From Clostridia bacterium (lineage in GTDB: Bacteria > Bacillota > Clostridia > Oscillospirales > CAG-272), in the NCBI GenBank assembly GCA_017505745.1, contig JAFVOP010000011.1, positions 1-48,955 on the forward strand: DNA of 48,955 bases, given 5' to 3'. This document shows, piece by piece, positions 15,200 through 23,747 of this stretch (position 1 is the stretch's first letter; every line of letters begins with the position of its first letter). The notes under the pieces are model-generated. The model did not search any database. It saw nothing but the letters and a program-made list of their open reading frames with translations, and was not told the origin of the DNA. Both the position numbers and the translations under genes were made by a program.

Positions 15200-15811
15200 T
15201 CAATGCGTTTCAAAATATTCCGCAGCGGCGGTACGGTGTCGGCGGACCGCGCAGCGCTCGGCGCGAACGATGGCGCGGATATCGTCCGCGCAGGTATCGG
15301 CTCCGCCGTCATAGTTATACACCACGTAATCGTAGTGCGAAAGCTCGGGAAGCTCGGCGCGCGTGCGCTCCAAGCGCTCCAGGATCTTTTCCTCGGTCTC
15401 GGTTGCGCGACCGCGGAGTCTGGCCTCCTGCACCGCAAAGGACGGGGGCAGCAGCATGATCAGAACCGCCTCGGGATACACCCTTTTGACGTTGAGCGCG
15501 CCCTCCACCTCGATCTCCAGGATCATATTTTTTCCGGCGTTCAGGGCCTCCAGCGTCTCGCGCAGGGGCGTGCCGTAGTAGTTTCCGCAATACTCGGTAT
15601 ACTCCAGCATTTCCTTAGCGCGGATGCGGCGCTCGAAATCCTCGCGCGTGACGTAGTGATAGTTCACACCGTCTACCTCCCCGGGTCTCGGTGCGCGCGT
15701 GGTAGCCGAAACCGAAAAGGCGTAGGCATCCGATTCCAGCAGCTTTCCGTTCACGGTTCCCTTGCCGCTTCCGGCGGGACCCGACACCACGATTAACAGT
15801 CCTTTGTTCAT
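15200..15811 (-). CDS. gmk: Guanylate kinase
   Basis: A 203-residue GMP kinase (ATP + GMP to ADP + GDP). It has the P-loop GPAGSGKGT (about residues 9-17), a GMP-binding block SATTRAPRPGEVDGVNYHYV (about 36-55), and the lid and C-terminal helices expected for the family. The start MNKGLLIVVSGP at 15811 follows AGGAGAG; an upstream ATG at 15865 would add an unconserved leader overlapping remA. It is third in the housekeeping operon after yicC and remA, the standard Bacillota order. Confidence 0.97.
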   Translation of the reverse strand: MNKGLLIVVSGPAGSGKGTVNGKLLESDAYAFSVSATTRAPRPGEVDGVNYHYVTREDFERRIRAKEMLEYTEYCGNYYGTPLRETLEALNAGKNMILEIEVEGALNVKRVYPEAVLIMLLPPSFAVQEARLRGRATETEEKILERLERTRAELPELSHYDYVVYNYDGGADTCADDIRAIVRAERCAVRRHRTAAAEYFETH

Positions 15812-15839
15812 AGTGCTCTCTCCTGATGCTTGTTGTCTT

Positions 15840-16121
15840 TTATGCGTCCTCGCCGTCTTCCTCATCGGCGTTATCCTCTACTTCCGCGCTGTTGTCGAGG
15901 CGGTTTGCGATCGTTTCGGTCTGGATCGCGGACAGGATCACGTGCTCGGAATCGGTGATGATCACCGCGCGCGTTCTTCTGCCGCAGGTGACGTCAATGG
16001 CTCTGCCATCGTCCTTGGAGTCCTGGATCAGACGCTTGATCGGCGCGGAATCGGGGTTTGCCAGCGCAACCACACGGTCCACGGCAACCATATTTCCAAA
16101 GCCCACGTTAATAAATTTCAT
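15840..16121 (-). CDS. remA: Extracellular matrix regulator RemA/YlzA family (DUF370)
   Basis: A 93-residue DUF370 protein. In Bacillus, RemA is an arc-shaped multimeric DNA-binding protein that activates biofilm matrix and osmoprotection genes. The family core [20 protein letters not shown], then SAPIKRLI and [12 protein letters not shown] is complete. The last 12 or so residues are acidic ([14 protein letters not shown]). It starts at 16121 with AAAGGA upstream and sits between yicC and gmk, as in many Clostridia and Bacilli. Whether it regulates matrix genes in this organism cannot be told from the window. Confidence 0.95.
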   Translation of the reverse strand: MKFINVGFGNMVAVDRVVALANPDSAPIKRLIQDSKDDGRAIDVTCGRRTRAVIITDSEHVILSAIQTETIANRLDNSAEVEDNADEEDGEDA

Positions 16122-16156
16122 GAATTTTGTTGTCCTTTCTGTTTGGGTAGTGGCAA

Positions 16157-17044
16157 TCACTCAAGGTTCTGGATCTGCTCGCGGATCTTTTCCAGGAGGC
16201 ATTTGGCATCCACAACCAGGCGCGCGATCTGCGCATCGCTGCATTTGGAGCCGGTGGTGTTGACCTCGCGGTTCATCTCCTGGAGCAAAAAGTCGAGCTT
16301 GCGACCAACGGGCTCACCCGAGGACAAAATTTCCTCAAAGGCGCCGAAATGCGTCCGCAGCCGCACCAGCTCCTCGTCCACCGCCACCTTATCGGCGTGA
16401 ATGGCGCACTCGGTGAGAAGCCTGGTTTCGTCGGGAGTGATCTGATTGTCGGCCAGAGCCTCGCGGATGCGCTCGGCCAGGCGCTCGCGGTAGGAGGCTA
16501 CGTCGGCCTCCGAAAGTCGCTCGATCTCATCCACGATCCGCCCGATTTCCGAAACCTTTGCCCGCATATCCGCGGCCAGCGTTTCGCCCTCGCGCGCACG
16601 CACCGAAAGAAAGACCTCGGTAGCCGGCTCCAATACCTCCAGCACCCGCGCCCAATCGCGCTCCACGTCCTCCTCGGGCTTTTTGACCAAAAAGAGCTCG
16701 GGCTTTTGCGCCACGCTCATCACCGAAATATCGTCGCGGAGCCCAAATTCGTCGCGCATGCGGTACAGAGCGTCCAGATATCCGCGCAGATACCCCTCGT
16801 CCAAGGCAACGTCCACGCATCCGCTGTCCAGCGCTTCGATGCCGATCCAGACGTCCACCTTTCCGCGGCTGACCCCCTTGCTTTGCAAATAGGGCTTGAT
16901 GCGCTCCTCCAGATAGGAATACGCGCGGCTGATCTTAGCGCTGCAATCAAAAAAACGGCTGTTCACCGACTTGATCTCCACGGTAATATCCAGGCCGTCC
17001 ACCGTAGCGCGGCATCGGCCAAAGCCCGTCATACTGCGAATCAT
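16157..17044 (-). CDS. yicC: YicC/YloC family endoribonuclease
   Basis: A 295-residue protein of the YicC/YloC family, recently shown to be an endoribonuclease. The N-terminal signature [10 protein letters not shown] and the [11 protein letters not shown] block are intact. A long central helical region follows, and the C-terminal domain ends with [15 protein letters not shown] and the KxxxEKIREQ(I/V)QN(L/I)E tail typical of the family. It is the first gene of the operon. GGGAGG lies about 9 nt before ATG 17044, and the promoter is 40-65 bp upstream. Confidence 0.96.
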   Translation of the reverse strand: MIRSMTGFGRCRATVDGLDITVEIKSVNSRFFDCSAKISRAYSYLEERIKPYLQSKGVSRGKVDVWIGIEALDSGCVDVALDEGYLRGYLDALYRMRDEFGLRDDISVMSVAQKPELFLVKKPEEDVERDWARVLEVLEPATEVFLSVRAREGETLAADMRAKVSEIGRIVDEIERLSEADVASYRERLAERIREALADNQITPDETRLLTECAIHADKVAVDEELVRLRTHFGAFEEILSSGEPVGRKLDFLLQEMNREVNTTGSKCSDAQIARLVVDAKCLLEKIREQIQNLE

Positions 17045-17080
17045 CCGAGCATCCTCCCTTAAAAAAAGATATATATTATT

Positions 17081-17109
17081 ATTTTAACTTATTTTATAGA
17101 AAAAGTCAA
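17081..17109 (-). promoter_or_regulatory. Promoter of the yicC-to-rsgA operon
   Basis: On the minus strand there is TTGACT (17109-17104), a 17-bp spacer and TAAAAT (17086-17081), in an AT-rich stretch 37 bp before the yicC start. It probably drives the whole 12-kb housekeeping operon; I see no other strong promoter inside it. Confidence 0.85.
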
Positions 17110-17229
17110 CCGCTTTCGAAATTTTCATGAGACATTTCCAATTTTTTTCGCAAAAAAATAAGATTTTCAGGCAGAAAATTGCGATAGGAAGTATTTCGGC
17201 TTGAAAAGTGAGCGGGACCGTGGTACAAT

Positions 17230-17278
17230 AAAGACAAAAAACAGACAAAAGGAGCTCCTCGGGTTGGAGAAGCTCCTT
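17230..17278 (-). terminator. Terminator of the SleB-like gene
   Basis: The inverted repeat AAGGAGCT...AGCTCCTT (17278-17249 on the minus strand, extended by CTC/GAG) with loop CAACCC is followed on the minus strand by TTTTGTCTGTTTTTT. It lies between the SleB-like stop and the yicC promoter, insulating the operon. Confidence 0.88.
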
Positions 17279-17291
17279 GGCCGCAGCCGCC

Positions 17292-18164
17292 TTATTTGTA
17301 AAAATCGTGATTTCCGATGCGGAAGTCAAAGGGGCGATTTTTTACGATCCAGTTGTTGGTTGCCAGCCTCGGATTGAGGAAGAACAGCGCCGAATCACTG
17401 ATCGAGTAGCCCTCCAGGCAGATCTTGGCGGCGATCACCGCGCTCGCCGTAGGCTTTTGGTAGATCGTACCGAAGGACACGGGCGAAAATTGCGTGCCGT
17501 GCTTGCGGTCGAAGATCACGCCGTAGATCGTATTGGGATAGGATGCGTGGCGTACGCGGTTGAGCACCACGTTGCCCACGGCGATCTGTCCCAAAAAGGG
17601 CTCGCCCTTGGCCTCGGCGGAAATGATGCGCGAGAGCCAGTAGAGATCGTCCTGATCGTACGCCGCCATATCCACCGCGCGGGTGGCGCCAACGCAGTCA
17701 AGCTCCACGCAGCGCGCCTTGGCGTTCCAGGTCAGATCCAACGCAAAGGAGCGCGCCAGGGGGCGGATCGGCACGTAGAGATGTCCGCTAAGGTTCAGGA
17801 CCTTTCCAACGGTATAGTAGCAATGCCCGTTGGCGGTGATGTAGAGCGCGTTGCTTTGCGCCGTCAGCGTCAGATCCGCGGTTTTTACCGTGGCCGTATT
17901 CGTGCTTCCGTTCCAGCTGATCTTACAGTCGGCAAACAGGTTACAGAAGTTCCGAAGCGGCACGTATGTAACCGAATCAATGATCACGCACTCGCCCTCT
18001 AGCACCTCCTCCCCTTCCACGAATACCCGTGTGGGTGAGGCGTTTGCGGGGAAGATCGGTGCCGCGGCGTGGGTTGCAAGCGGCATGGCGCTCACAAGTA
18101 ACACGGCGCACAGCAGCCACGTCACAAGCCGGAGCCAACCGGTTTGCAGTTTCATTTTGTTCAT
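17292..18164 (-). CDS. SleB-like cell wall hydrolase with copper-amine-oxidase-like N-domain
   Basis: A 290-residue secreted protein. The signal peptide (residues 1-34) ends in ATHAAA. A beta-rich domain (about 45-160) resembles the copper amine oxidase N-terminal-like repeat common in Clostridia envelope proteins (TYVPLRNFCNLF, LYVPIRPLARSF). A C-terminal Hydrolase_2 domain (about 170-290) has LSRIISAEAKGEPFLGQIAVGNVVLNRV and the conserved E in the first helix. SleB and CwlJ relatives are spore-cortex lytic amidases or transglycosylases, so a role in germination or wall turnover is likely. ATG 18164 follows AAAGGAG; a second ATG lies three codons later. It has its own promoter and terminator. 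Confidence 0.92.
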   Translation of the reverse strand: MNKMKLQTGWLRLVTWLLCAVLLVSAMPLATHAAAPIFPANASPTRVFVEGEEVLEGECVIIDSVTYVPLRNFCNLFADCKISWNGSTNTATVKTADLTLTAQSNALYITANGHCYYTVGKVLNLSGHLYVPIRPLARSFALDLTWNAKARCVELDCVGATRAVDMAAYDQDDLYWLSRIISAEAKGEPFLGQIAVGNVVLNRVRHASYPNTIYGVIFDRKHGTQFSPVSFGTIYQKPTASAVIAAKICLEGYSISDSALFFLNPRLATNNWIVKNRPFDFRIGNHDFYK

Positions 18165-18228
18165 ATGGGTCTCCTTTCCCGGGATCCTGCGCCGTTTTTA
18201 TGGCGCCGTCCCGTGTTTCCGTGCTTCT

Positions 18229-18257
18229 ATTTTAGCAGGAACAGGAAGGAAAATCAA
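18229..18257 (-). promoter_or_regulatory. Promoter of the SleB-like gene
   Basis: On the minus strand there is TTGATT (18257-18252), a 17-bp spacer and TAAAAT (18234-18229), about 65 bp before the start codon. The boxes fit sigma-A; no sporulation-sigma pattern is evident to me. Confidence 0.7.
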
Positions 18258-18407
18258 CCCACAAATTCCGGAAAAAACGGAGCCGAAAGGAAGCGCTTCC
18301 GTTTCCTTCCAACGCGGCTGGAATTTTCCCGAAAAACACGCGCAAAAATGCGTTTTTTCTCGTTTTTTTTGCCATTATTTTGATTTTTTAGCGAAAATAG
18401 GAGAGTT

Positions 18408-19067
18408 ATGAAGGGCTATACACATCTGGTATGGGATTTTAACGGAACGCTTTACAACGACGTTTCCGAATCGATCGAAAGCGCAAACGATCTGCTGGAG
18501 GCGCACGCGCTCCCCCTGATCCGGTCGGTAGAGGACTACCGCGCGCTGTTCGGTTTTCCCATCGTTGACTATTACCGCCGCCTGGGCTTTGATTTTGAAA
18601 AAACGCCCTATGCCGAGCTTGCCGTGGAGTGGGTGGCGTATTATCTGGAGCGGAGCAAAAAAGCAACGCTCTACCCCGACGTGCCCGACGTGCTGGCGCG
18701 CGTAAAGCAGGCGGGCATCTCCCAACTGATCCTTTCGGCCACCGAGCGCGGGATGCTGGAGCGGCAGGTGGAGCTGCTGGGGATCCGCCCCTATTTTGAC
18801 GGGCTGCTGGGGCTGGACAACATCCACGCCCACAGCAAAGAGGAGATCGGTCGGCGCTGGCGGCAGAAGCACCCCGACGCGCGCGTGCTTCTGATCGGTG
18901 ACACCGAGCACGATGCCGAGGTGGCCGCCGCCATCGGCGCTGATTGCATTCTCGTCAGCTGCGGACACCGCCCCCATGAGGCGTTGCTTGCCTGCCCCGT
19001 GCTTGCGGTGGCGCACTCACTCACCGAGGCTTTGGGGGAAAGAGGGTTCGCGGGAAACTTCTTGTAA
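18408..19067 (+). CDS. HAD-family hydrolase with DxNGT motif I
   Basis: A 219-residue haloacid-dehalogenase-like phosphatase resembling phosphoglycolate phosphatases (Gph). It has motif I WDFNGTL (residues 9-15), a helical cap (about 18-85), motif II LILSAT (about 107-112), a conserved lysine region (about 141-152) and motif IV LIGDTEHDAE (about 164-173). The second aspartate of the usual D-x-D-G-T is Asn here, which should affect the general acid/base step unless the substrate compensates; some HAD groups carry this change. The C-terminal residues (about GFAGNFL) are encoded by a hairpin repeat that supplies the stop codon. ATG 18408 follows AGGAG. It is divergent from the SleB-like gene. 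Confidence 0.88.
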   Translation: MKGYTHLVWDFNGTLYNDVSESIESANDLLEAHALPLIRSVEDYRALFGFPIVDYYRRLGFDFEKTPYAELAVEWVAYYLERSKKATLYPDVPDVLARVKQAGISQLILSATERGMLERQVELLGIRPYFDGLLGLDNIHAHSKEEIGRRWRQKHPDARVLLIGDTEHDAEVAAAIGADCILVSCGHRPHEALLACPVLAVAHSLTEALGERGFAGNFL

Positions 19068-19118
19068 AAAGCTTCCCACCCCCTTCAAGAACCTTTCCAC
19101 GCATTTTTATTGCAAAGA
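19050..19118. repeat. Hairpin repeat at the HAD gene stop codon (copy 3)
   Basis: The imperfect palindrome GGGAAACTTCTT...AAAAAGCTTCCC (19052-19077) contains the HAD stop codon. It is followed by CCCCTTCAAGAACCTTTCC and GCATTTTTATTGC. The same tail (CCCCTTCAAGAACTTTAC, then ACATTTTTATTGC) follows the copy at 39.43-39.49 kb, so this is a dispersed element and not a simple terminator. Confidence 0.8.
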
Positions 19119-19139
19119 TACCTCAGAAAGGAAAAATGA

Positions 19140-20651
19140 ATGATGTACGTTGCAAGCAAAGAAGATCTGTTGCGTCTGGATGCCTTTGCGCAGAACCGGA
19201 AGCAAGAGATCCGAAACACGCCCGACAGCCTCCCCATAAAGGGGCAGACCTATTACGTCAGTCAAGCGGGATGCGATGAACACGATGGTACCGCTCCCGA
19301 GCGCGCGTGGAAAACCCCCGCGCGCGTTTCAACCGCCGATCTGCAGCCGGAGGACGCCGTCCTGTTCCGCCGCGGAGACGTGTTTCGCGGACCGATTCAA
19401 ACAAAGCCCGGCGTCACCTACGCGGCATGGGGCGAAGGCGAAAAGCCGAAGCTATACAGCTGGGAGAAGGATCTCGCCGATCCCTCCCTGTGGGTGTTGT
19501 ATGACCCTGCAACCCACATCTGGAAGCTCACCGAAAAAATTCTCGACGTGGGTACGTTGGTCTTTAATCACGGAAAAGCGCACGCCTACAAGCACATCCC
19601 CTCCTACAAAAACGGGGAGTTCGTTTGCCGGGACGAGGAATCCCGCCGCTTTGACGTGCGCGAAGCGCTGACCCGCGATCTCGATCTTTATTGGCATTTT
19701 GACACGATCCTCACGGAAAAGCCCTCCAGAGGAGAGGATTTTCCGATCCCCGACGTCACTCAACCGGAAAGCCTGGGCGAGCTGTATCTGCGCTGTGAGC
19801 GCGGAACCCCCGGGGAGGTCTTTTCTTCGATCGAGGCGTTGGCCAGACGGAACCTGTTTTGCGTGGGCTCAAATCCGAACGTACACATTGACAACCTCTG
19901 CCTCAAATACATCGGCTGTCACGCGGTATCGGCGGGCGGCACGTGCGTGCGGGGTCTGCGCGTGACCAACTGCGAGATCGGTTGGATTGGCGGCTGCATC
20001 CAGCATTACGCCGGCACCGACCCCAACTATCCCGAGGGCGGACGCGGCACGGTAACGCGCTACGGAAACGGCGTGGAGATCTACGGCGGATGCGAGGACT
20101 ACGAGGTTTCAAACTGTTACATCTATCAGGTCTACGATGCCGCCATGACGCATCAGGTGACGATCCGAAGCACCCCGCGTGTGATGAAACGGATCCGCTA
20201 CGCCAACAATCTGGTGGAGGACTGCGTCTATTCGATCGAATATTTTCTGGAAAAGCCGTCGGAGGAGACCGACAGCTATATGGAGGACGTGGAGATCACC
20301 CACAATCTTTTGCGCCGCGCGGGCTACGGCTGGGGGCAGCAGCGCCACAACAAGCATACCCCCGCGCACGTCAAGGGCTGGAGCTACGTCAATACCGCAA
20401 GCAGGTTTTCGATCACCGAAAACATCTTTGACCGCGCGGCCTACCGCATGCTTCACCTGGTGGCCGAGCGCGAGGAAAGCTGCCCCACGCTGCGCGGGAA
20501 CGTCTACGTCCAGCATCCGGGCGGCATGCTCGGGCAGTACGGCGCCAACCACACCGAGGAGCCCGCGATCCTTCCCTTTGATGCCAACGCCGACCGCACC
20601 GTGCGTGAGATCTTCGGCGACACCGAAGCCACCGTTTGCGAAATCGAATAA
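19140..20651 (+). CDS. Right-handed beta-helix protein
   Basis: A 503-residue protein (502 if the second of two adjacent ATGs is used). The middle and C-terminal parts (about 240-470) read as parallel beta-helix coils with the alternating pattern V-x-I-x-N/D-x-x and stacked NC, NN and NI steps (for example LRVTNCEIGWIGGC, VEIYGGCEDYEVSNCYIY, RFSITENIFDR). The N-terminal part has YYVSQAGCDEHDGTAPERAWKT, the entry motif of many polysaccharide lyase or glycosidase beta-helix enzymes. There is no signal peptide, so it is probably cytoplasmic. A carbohydrate-active role is inferred from the fold only. GAAAGGAAAA precedes the start. Confidence 0.85.
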   Translation: MMYVASKEDLLRLDAFAQNRKQEIRNTPDSLPIKGQTYYVSQAGCDEHDGTAPERAWKTPARVSTADLQPEDAVLFRRGDVFRGPIQTKPGVTYAAWGEGEKPKLYSWEKDLADPSLWVLYDPATHIWKLTEKILDVGTLVFNHGKAHAYKHIPSYKNGEFVCRDEESRRFDVREALTRDLDLYWHFDTILTEKPSRGEDFPIPDVTQPESLGELYLRCERGTPGEVFSSIEALARRNLFCVGSNPNVHIDNLCLKYIGCHAVSAGGTCVRGLRVTNCEIGWIGGCIQHYAGTDPNYPEGGRGTVTRYGNGVEIYGGCEDYEVSNCYIYQVYDAAMTHQVTIRSTPRVMKRIRYANNLVEDCVYSIEYFLEKPSEETDSYMEDVEITHNLLRRAGYGWGQQRHNKHTPAHVKGWSYVNTASRFSITENIFDRAAYRMLHLVAEREESCPTLRGNVYVQHPGGMLGQYGANHTEEPAILPFDANADRTVREIFGDTEATVCEIE

Positions 20652-20655
20652 AAAA

Positions 20656-20696
20656 ACCGGGAGCTGTGCACAAGCACAATTCCCGGTCTTTTTTTA
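20656..20696. terminator. Bidirectional terminator
   Basis: The hairpin ACCGGGA...TCCCGGT (20656-20687), with inner TGTGC/GCACA and loop ACAA, is flanked by AAAAAA upstream and CTTTTTTT downstream. It serves the beta-helix gene on the plus strand and the acetyltransferase operon on the minus strand; it touches the last codon region of the latter. Confidence 0.9.
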
Positions 20697-21689
20697 TGTT
20701 TCGGGTTTGTAAGGAGTGGAAAGCTCGAGGACGTATCGGCTTCCCCGCTCGGTTTTTTCATAGCTCCGAAAGCCTACGCTCTCAAAGCACCTTTGCGAGC
20801 CGACGTTAAAATCGTAGATCTCGCCAACATACAGTTTATCGTATCCCATCGTTCTGCCACGCTCAACGAGCGCAGACACAACCTTTTTGCCAATCCCTTT
20901 GCCGCGGTATGCACGCTCCCCGATCACAATGGGCATATCCTCCTGCCAGAAGGTCACGTCTCCGATCGGCTTCCATTTGCCATTCTCATTGACTTCGATG
21001 AAATACAGCTCGCCCTTGCCGTTGAGGTAGGTGTACATGTTCGTCAACGTCTCATAGGAATAGGGCTTTTTGACTCCATCCACAAGATAAACCGTTTCGG
21101 GGTCTTGATACCACTCCAATGCAAAATCATAATTCCCGTCAAAGCGGCGGAGGCGGAGATCCGTATCGATAACAAGCACGTTGTTGATATAGCTTACAAA
21201 GTCTTTCTCCACCAGCTCATAATCAACCGAAGATTGAAGCCGACCGAGCTGATCTTTCCAAGAATCCATATTGGTTCGCACCTTGCAAAAACCAAGTGAT
21301 TCGTAAACGTGTTGTGCTCTTGTGTTCGTCAAATTGGTATCGAGGACGATTTTGGAATATCCGTTTCTGAACAGCCAACCGATCAGCATACTCAAAACCT
21401 TTCTTCCGACGCCACGGTTCTGACAATCGGTTTCGCAGATCTTAATGCCGATTTCTGCAACGCCATCCGCGACGTTACGGTAATTGCACTCACCGATCAG
21501 ACGGTCGCTTTCCTCAATGACCATGCGACCGTTGCCAAGTCTTTCGATAACTTTTTCTTCGGTTGTTCCCAATCCGTTGGGAAAGCCTGCGTGTGCCATC
21601 ACAGCACCATCATTCCACCAGGCGGCAAGCTGCTTTGCATCGGCAACCTCGGCTTGACGGACGGTGAAATTCTCATATTGTATTTTCAT
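20694..21689 (-). CDS. Tandem two-domain GNAT acetyltransferase
   Basis: A 331-residue protein with two complete GNAT N-acetyltransferase domains. Domain 1 covers about residues 5-155 with the acetyl-CoA pyrophosphate loop QNRGVGRK near 90-97. Domain 2 covers about 170-325 with YRGKGIGKK near 270-278. Both pyrophosphate loops are intact, so neither copy looks dead. Substrates are unknown; fused GNATs include aminoglycoside and peptide N-acetyltransferases. Its start overlaps the upstream GNAT stop by 17 bp, so the genes are tightly coupled. It is the last gene of the minus-strand operon. Confidence 0.9.
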   Translation of the reverse strand: MKIQYENFTVRQAEVADAKQLAAWWNDGAVMAHAGFPNGLGTTEEKVIERLGNGRMVIEESDRLIGECNYRNVADGVAEIGIKICETDCQNRGVGRKVLSMLIGWLFRNGYSKIVLDTNLTNTRAQHVYESLGFCKVRTNMDSWKDQLGRLQSSVDYELVEKDFVSYINNVLVIDTDLRLRRFDGNYDFALEWYQDPETVYLVDGVKKPYSYETLTNMYTYLNGKGELYFIEVNENGKWKPIGDVTFWQEDMPIVIGERAYRGKGIGKKVVSALVERGRTMGYDKLYVGEIYDFNVGSQRCFESVGFRSYEKTERGSRYVLELSTPYKPET

Positions 21690-22170
21690 TCGGATACCTC
21701 AAATAGTAGTAGTCGTTTCCCTCCATCACAGCGGTTTTTCGGAACCCGTGCTTCAAATAAAAGCGCTCGGCGCCAAGATTATCCTTGTGTACGCCGAGGG
21801 CGATCGGACGAACGCCAAATTCATCGTAAATCAGTTTGATTACGCGTTCTAAAACGTACCCACCAATGCCACTGCTACGGTAACGCTGATCTATGACAAA
21901 CCCCATGAGTCGATAGAAAGGAACACCTTTCATTTCTTCGGGATCGGTATCCCACTCAAACGCTTCTCCAAGCAGAATCCATCCGATACATTCATTCTCT
22001 CGTTTGATTACGTAGGTATGTCCTTTGCAATGATGGTCAAGCCCGTATTGCGTAAGTTCCATAATCGTATCTGCTGTATCCACAAAGGCTTCGCTGATGT
22101 CATCGCGCTGTATTGCACGGACATCTTCAATATTGGAATCGGACAGCAATTCAAGAGAGATCAAGTCCAT
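21673..22170 (-). CDS. GNAT family acetyltransferase
   Basis: A 165-residue single-domain GNAT enzyme. The central motif A VIDQRYRSSGIGGYVLERVI (about residues 93-112) carries the Q/R-x-x-G-x-G acetyl-CoA loop. The C-terminal HKDNLGAERFYLKHGFRK is motif B. Acidic residues near FEWDTDPEEM suggest a polar or basic substrate; spermidine acetyltransferase-like enzymes share this look, but I cannot name the substrate. AT-richer codon use than the housekeeping genes points to acquisition. It overlaps the downstream tandem GNAT by 17 bp. Confidence 0.9.
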   Translation of the reverse strand: MDLISLELLSDSNIEDVRAIQRDDISEAFVDTADTIMELTQYGLDHHCKGHTYVIKRENECIGWILLGEAFEWDTDPEEMKGVPFYRLMGFVIDQRYRSSGIGGYVLERVIKLIYDEFGVRPIALGVHKDNLGAERFYLKHGFRKTAVMEGNDYYYLRYPNENTI

Positions 22171-22172
22171 AA

Positions 22173-22709
22173 TTACTCCTTCTGTGAATTCAACTTTTCA
22201 GCAATCAGATTTACATTATCACATATTGGCAACATTCCATCTACTCTGATAATGGGACAGCATATCGTTGATAGCCAATCGTCAACTAAGTTTTCATCTC
22301 TTGATTCGCAAAAATTATGGAATGACTTAATTTGTTCGTAATACTTCCCACCTTTACAGCTTTTCTCACCGAAAAGTATGTATGACCTATTATGTACTCG
22401 CTTTAATCGTATCTCCTTTGGGACTTCAATAGAGATTACACACTTCAAGTTAGAAATAAACTCATCTCTAAAGCTGCCTGTTACCGATGCAAGAACAAAG
22501 TCATTTTCACCGTTTGCAATGTTTGTAAGCATTGACACAACCTCTTCGTAAGGACGGGATTTTTCATACGGATAATCAGGATTGTCTTGACGAGAAAAGT
22601 ATATATCTTCAATATCAATGAAGCGGAGATTCAATCTTTCGGCAAGTGCTTTTGCCAGTGTGCTTTTGCCTGCGCCATTCAAACCGCAAACTAATATAAC
22701 GCTCCCCAT
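22173..22709 (-). CDS. Small P-loop nucleotide kinase-like protein
   Basis: A 178-residue P-loop NTPase of the AAA_18/adenylate-kinase-like type. It has Walker A GLNGAGKST (residues 8-16), an adenylate-kinase-style DIEDIYF after the first helix, and a lid-like region with EIRLKRVHNRS (about 115-125). Length and layout fit shikimate, cytidylate or uridine-type small kinases; the substrate is unknown. The start MGSVILVCG at 22709 follows AAGGAG; a longer frame (22745) overlaps the upstream NUDIX gene. It is one of the most AT-rich genes in the window, unlike its outer neighbours, which suggests transfer. Confidence 0.85.
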   Translation of the reverse strand: MGSVILVCGLNGAGKSTLAKALAERLNLRFIDIEDIYFSRQDNPDYPYEKSRPYEEVVSMLTNIANGENDFVLASVTGSFRDEFISNLKCVISIEVPKEIRLKRVHNRSYILFGEKSCKGGKYYEQIKSFHNFCESRDENLVDDWLSTICCPIIRVDGMLPICDNVNLIAEKLNSQKE

Positions 22710-22713
22710 ACGT

Positions 22714-23199
22714 TCACTCCTTATAAACAAAGTGCACGATCTCATCGGGAATGTTCACGATGTATTCCTTTGCCTGCGGTGGATAAATATTCTTGCTCGG
22801 TACGTCTTCCAGCGGGATCCAACACAGATCAAGCTCCATACGCTCGTTGCCAAGCTCGTCGAGTGCTTTGAAATTTCTATCAAGCGGTATTTGCGTTTCG
22901 TCCTTCAAGGAAACCAAATAGTAAAGGTTGATCTGCTGACAAGGACGAGTACCCCAAGGGAAGAAATTCTCGTTCACCATAAAGAGTCTTTCAACCTTTA
23001 TGTCAGCGCCGATCTCTTCCTTGAATTCTCTTACGATCGTTTCTGCCGTCGTTTCGCCAAATGCAACGTGACCGCCGATAAAGGCATAGCCGTCCTCTCC
23101 GACAAGCTTTTGCATCAGCACCTTGCCGCCCCGGATCAGAAGTCCACCGACACGGTACGAAAAAACATACCCATCGGTTTTGAAAAGGATATCTGACAT
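22714..23199 (-). CDS. NUDIX hydrolase
   Basis: A 161-residue NUDIX pyrophosphohydrolase. The box G-x5-E-x7-R-E-x2-E-E-x-G is complete (GGHVAFGETTAETIVREFKE then EIGAD, about residues 39-66), so Mg2+ and diphosphate chemistry should work. The substrate is not evident; similar small NUDIX proteins clean up damaged nucleotides or act on nucleotide sugars. It lies 12 bp after a GNAT gene and 4 bp before the kinase-like gene, in the same operon. Confidence 0.93.
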   Translation of the reverse strand: MSDILFKTDGYVFSYRVGGLLIRGGKVLMQKLVGEDGYAFIGGHVAFGETTAETIVREFKEEIGADIKVERLFMVNENFFPWGTRPCQQINLYYLVSLKDETQIPLDRNFKALDELGNERMELDLCWIPLEDVPSKNIYPPQAKEYIVNIPDEIVHFVYKE

Positions 23200-23210
23200 T
23201 GTTTTCCTCC

Positions 23211-23747
23211 TTACAAGGTTATCCAGAACCTTTTCAGATCTCTGTCACTGCTCGGTTCGTGTACCGTGGATTCGTAAACGCCGCCGTTTGCAAGAATGGT
23301 CTTTTCGCTTCCGATATTGCCGTCAATACAAGAAATCAGTACCTTGTCAATTCCTATCTCGCGGCAGAACGGAAGTGTGGTTTTGAGCATTTCTTGGGCA
23401 TAGCCCTTGCACCGTTCGCCGGGTCTGACAGAATAGCCGATATGACCTGCGTATTTTTCAAGATATTCATTAAAACAATGTCTCACTTGGATCATTCCAA
23501 CTAATCTGTTGTCGCTCTTCCGTATGAAAAGAAATTGTGTTGCCGGAACCAAATGGGCCGAAACCTCTTTGGTAGATTCGTAATCCTTGCATACTTGTAT
23601 GTACTCTTCGGGATTTTCAAATCTGCGCAAAGGACCGCAACCATCCATAGAGTCACCCGCATCGAGAAATTCTTGTCTGTACTCTGCAATCTGACTTGCG
23701 TACTCGCTTGTCGGCCGTATTAAAACACACTCTTCTGAGATTCTCAT
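23211..23747 (-). CDS. GNAT family acetyltransferase
   Basis: A 178-residue GNAT protein similar in layout to the YjaB/YhhY-like and 'GNAT_3' small-molecule acetyltransferases. It has IGYSVRPGERCKGYAQEMLK (about residues 110-129) with the R/Q-x-x-G-x-A loop, followed by VLISCIDGNIGSEKTILANGG as motif B. The start MRISEECVLIRP at 23747 overlaps the stop of the SnoaL-like gene in ATGA. The substrate is unknown. Confidence 0.9.
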   Translation of the reverse strand: MRISEECVLIRPTSEYASQIAEYRQEFLDAGDSMDGCGPLRRFENPEEYIQVCKDYESTKEVSAHLVPATQFLFIRKSDNRLVGMIQVRHCFNEYLEKYAGHIGYSVRPGERCKGYAQEMLKTTLPFCREIGIDKVLISCIDGNIGSEKTILANGGVYESTVHEPSSDRDLKRFWITL

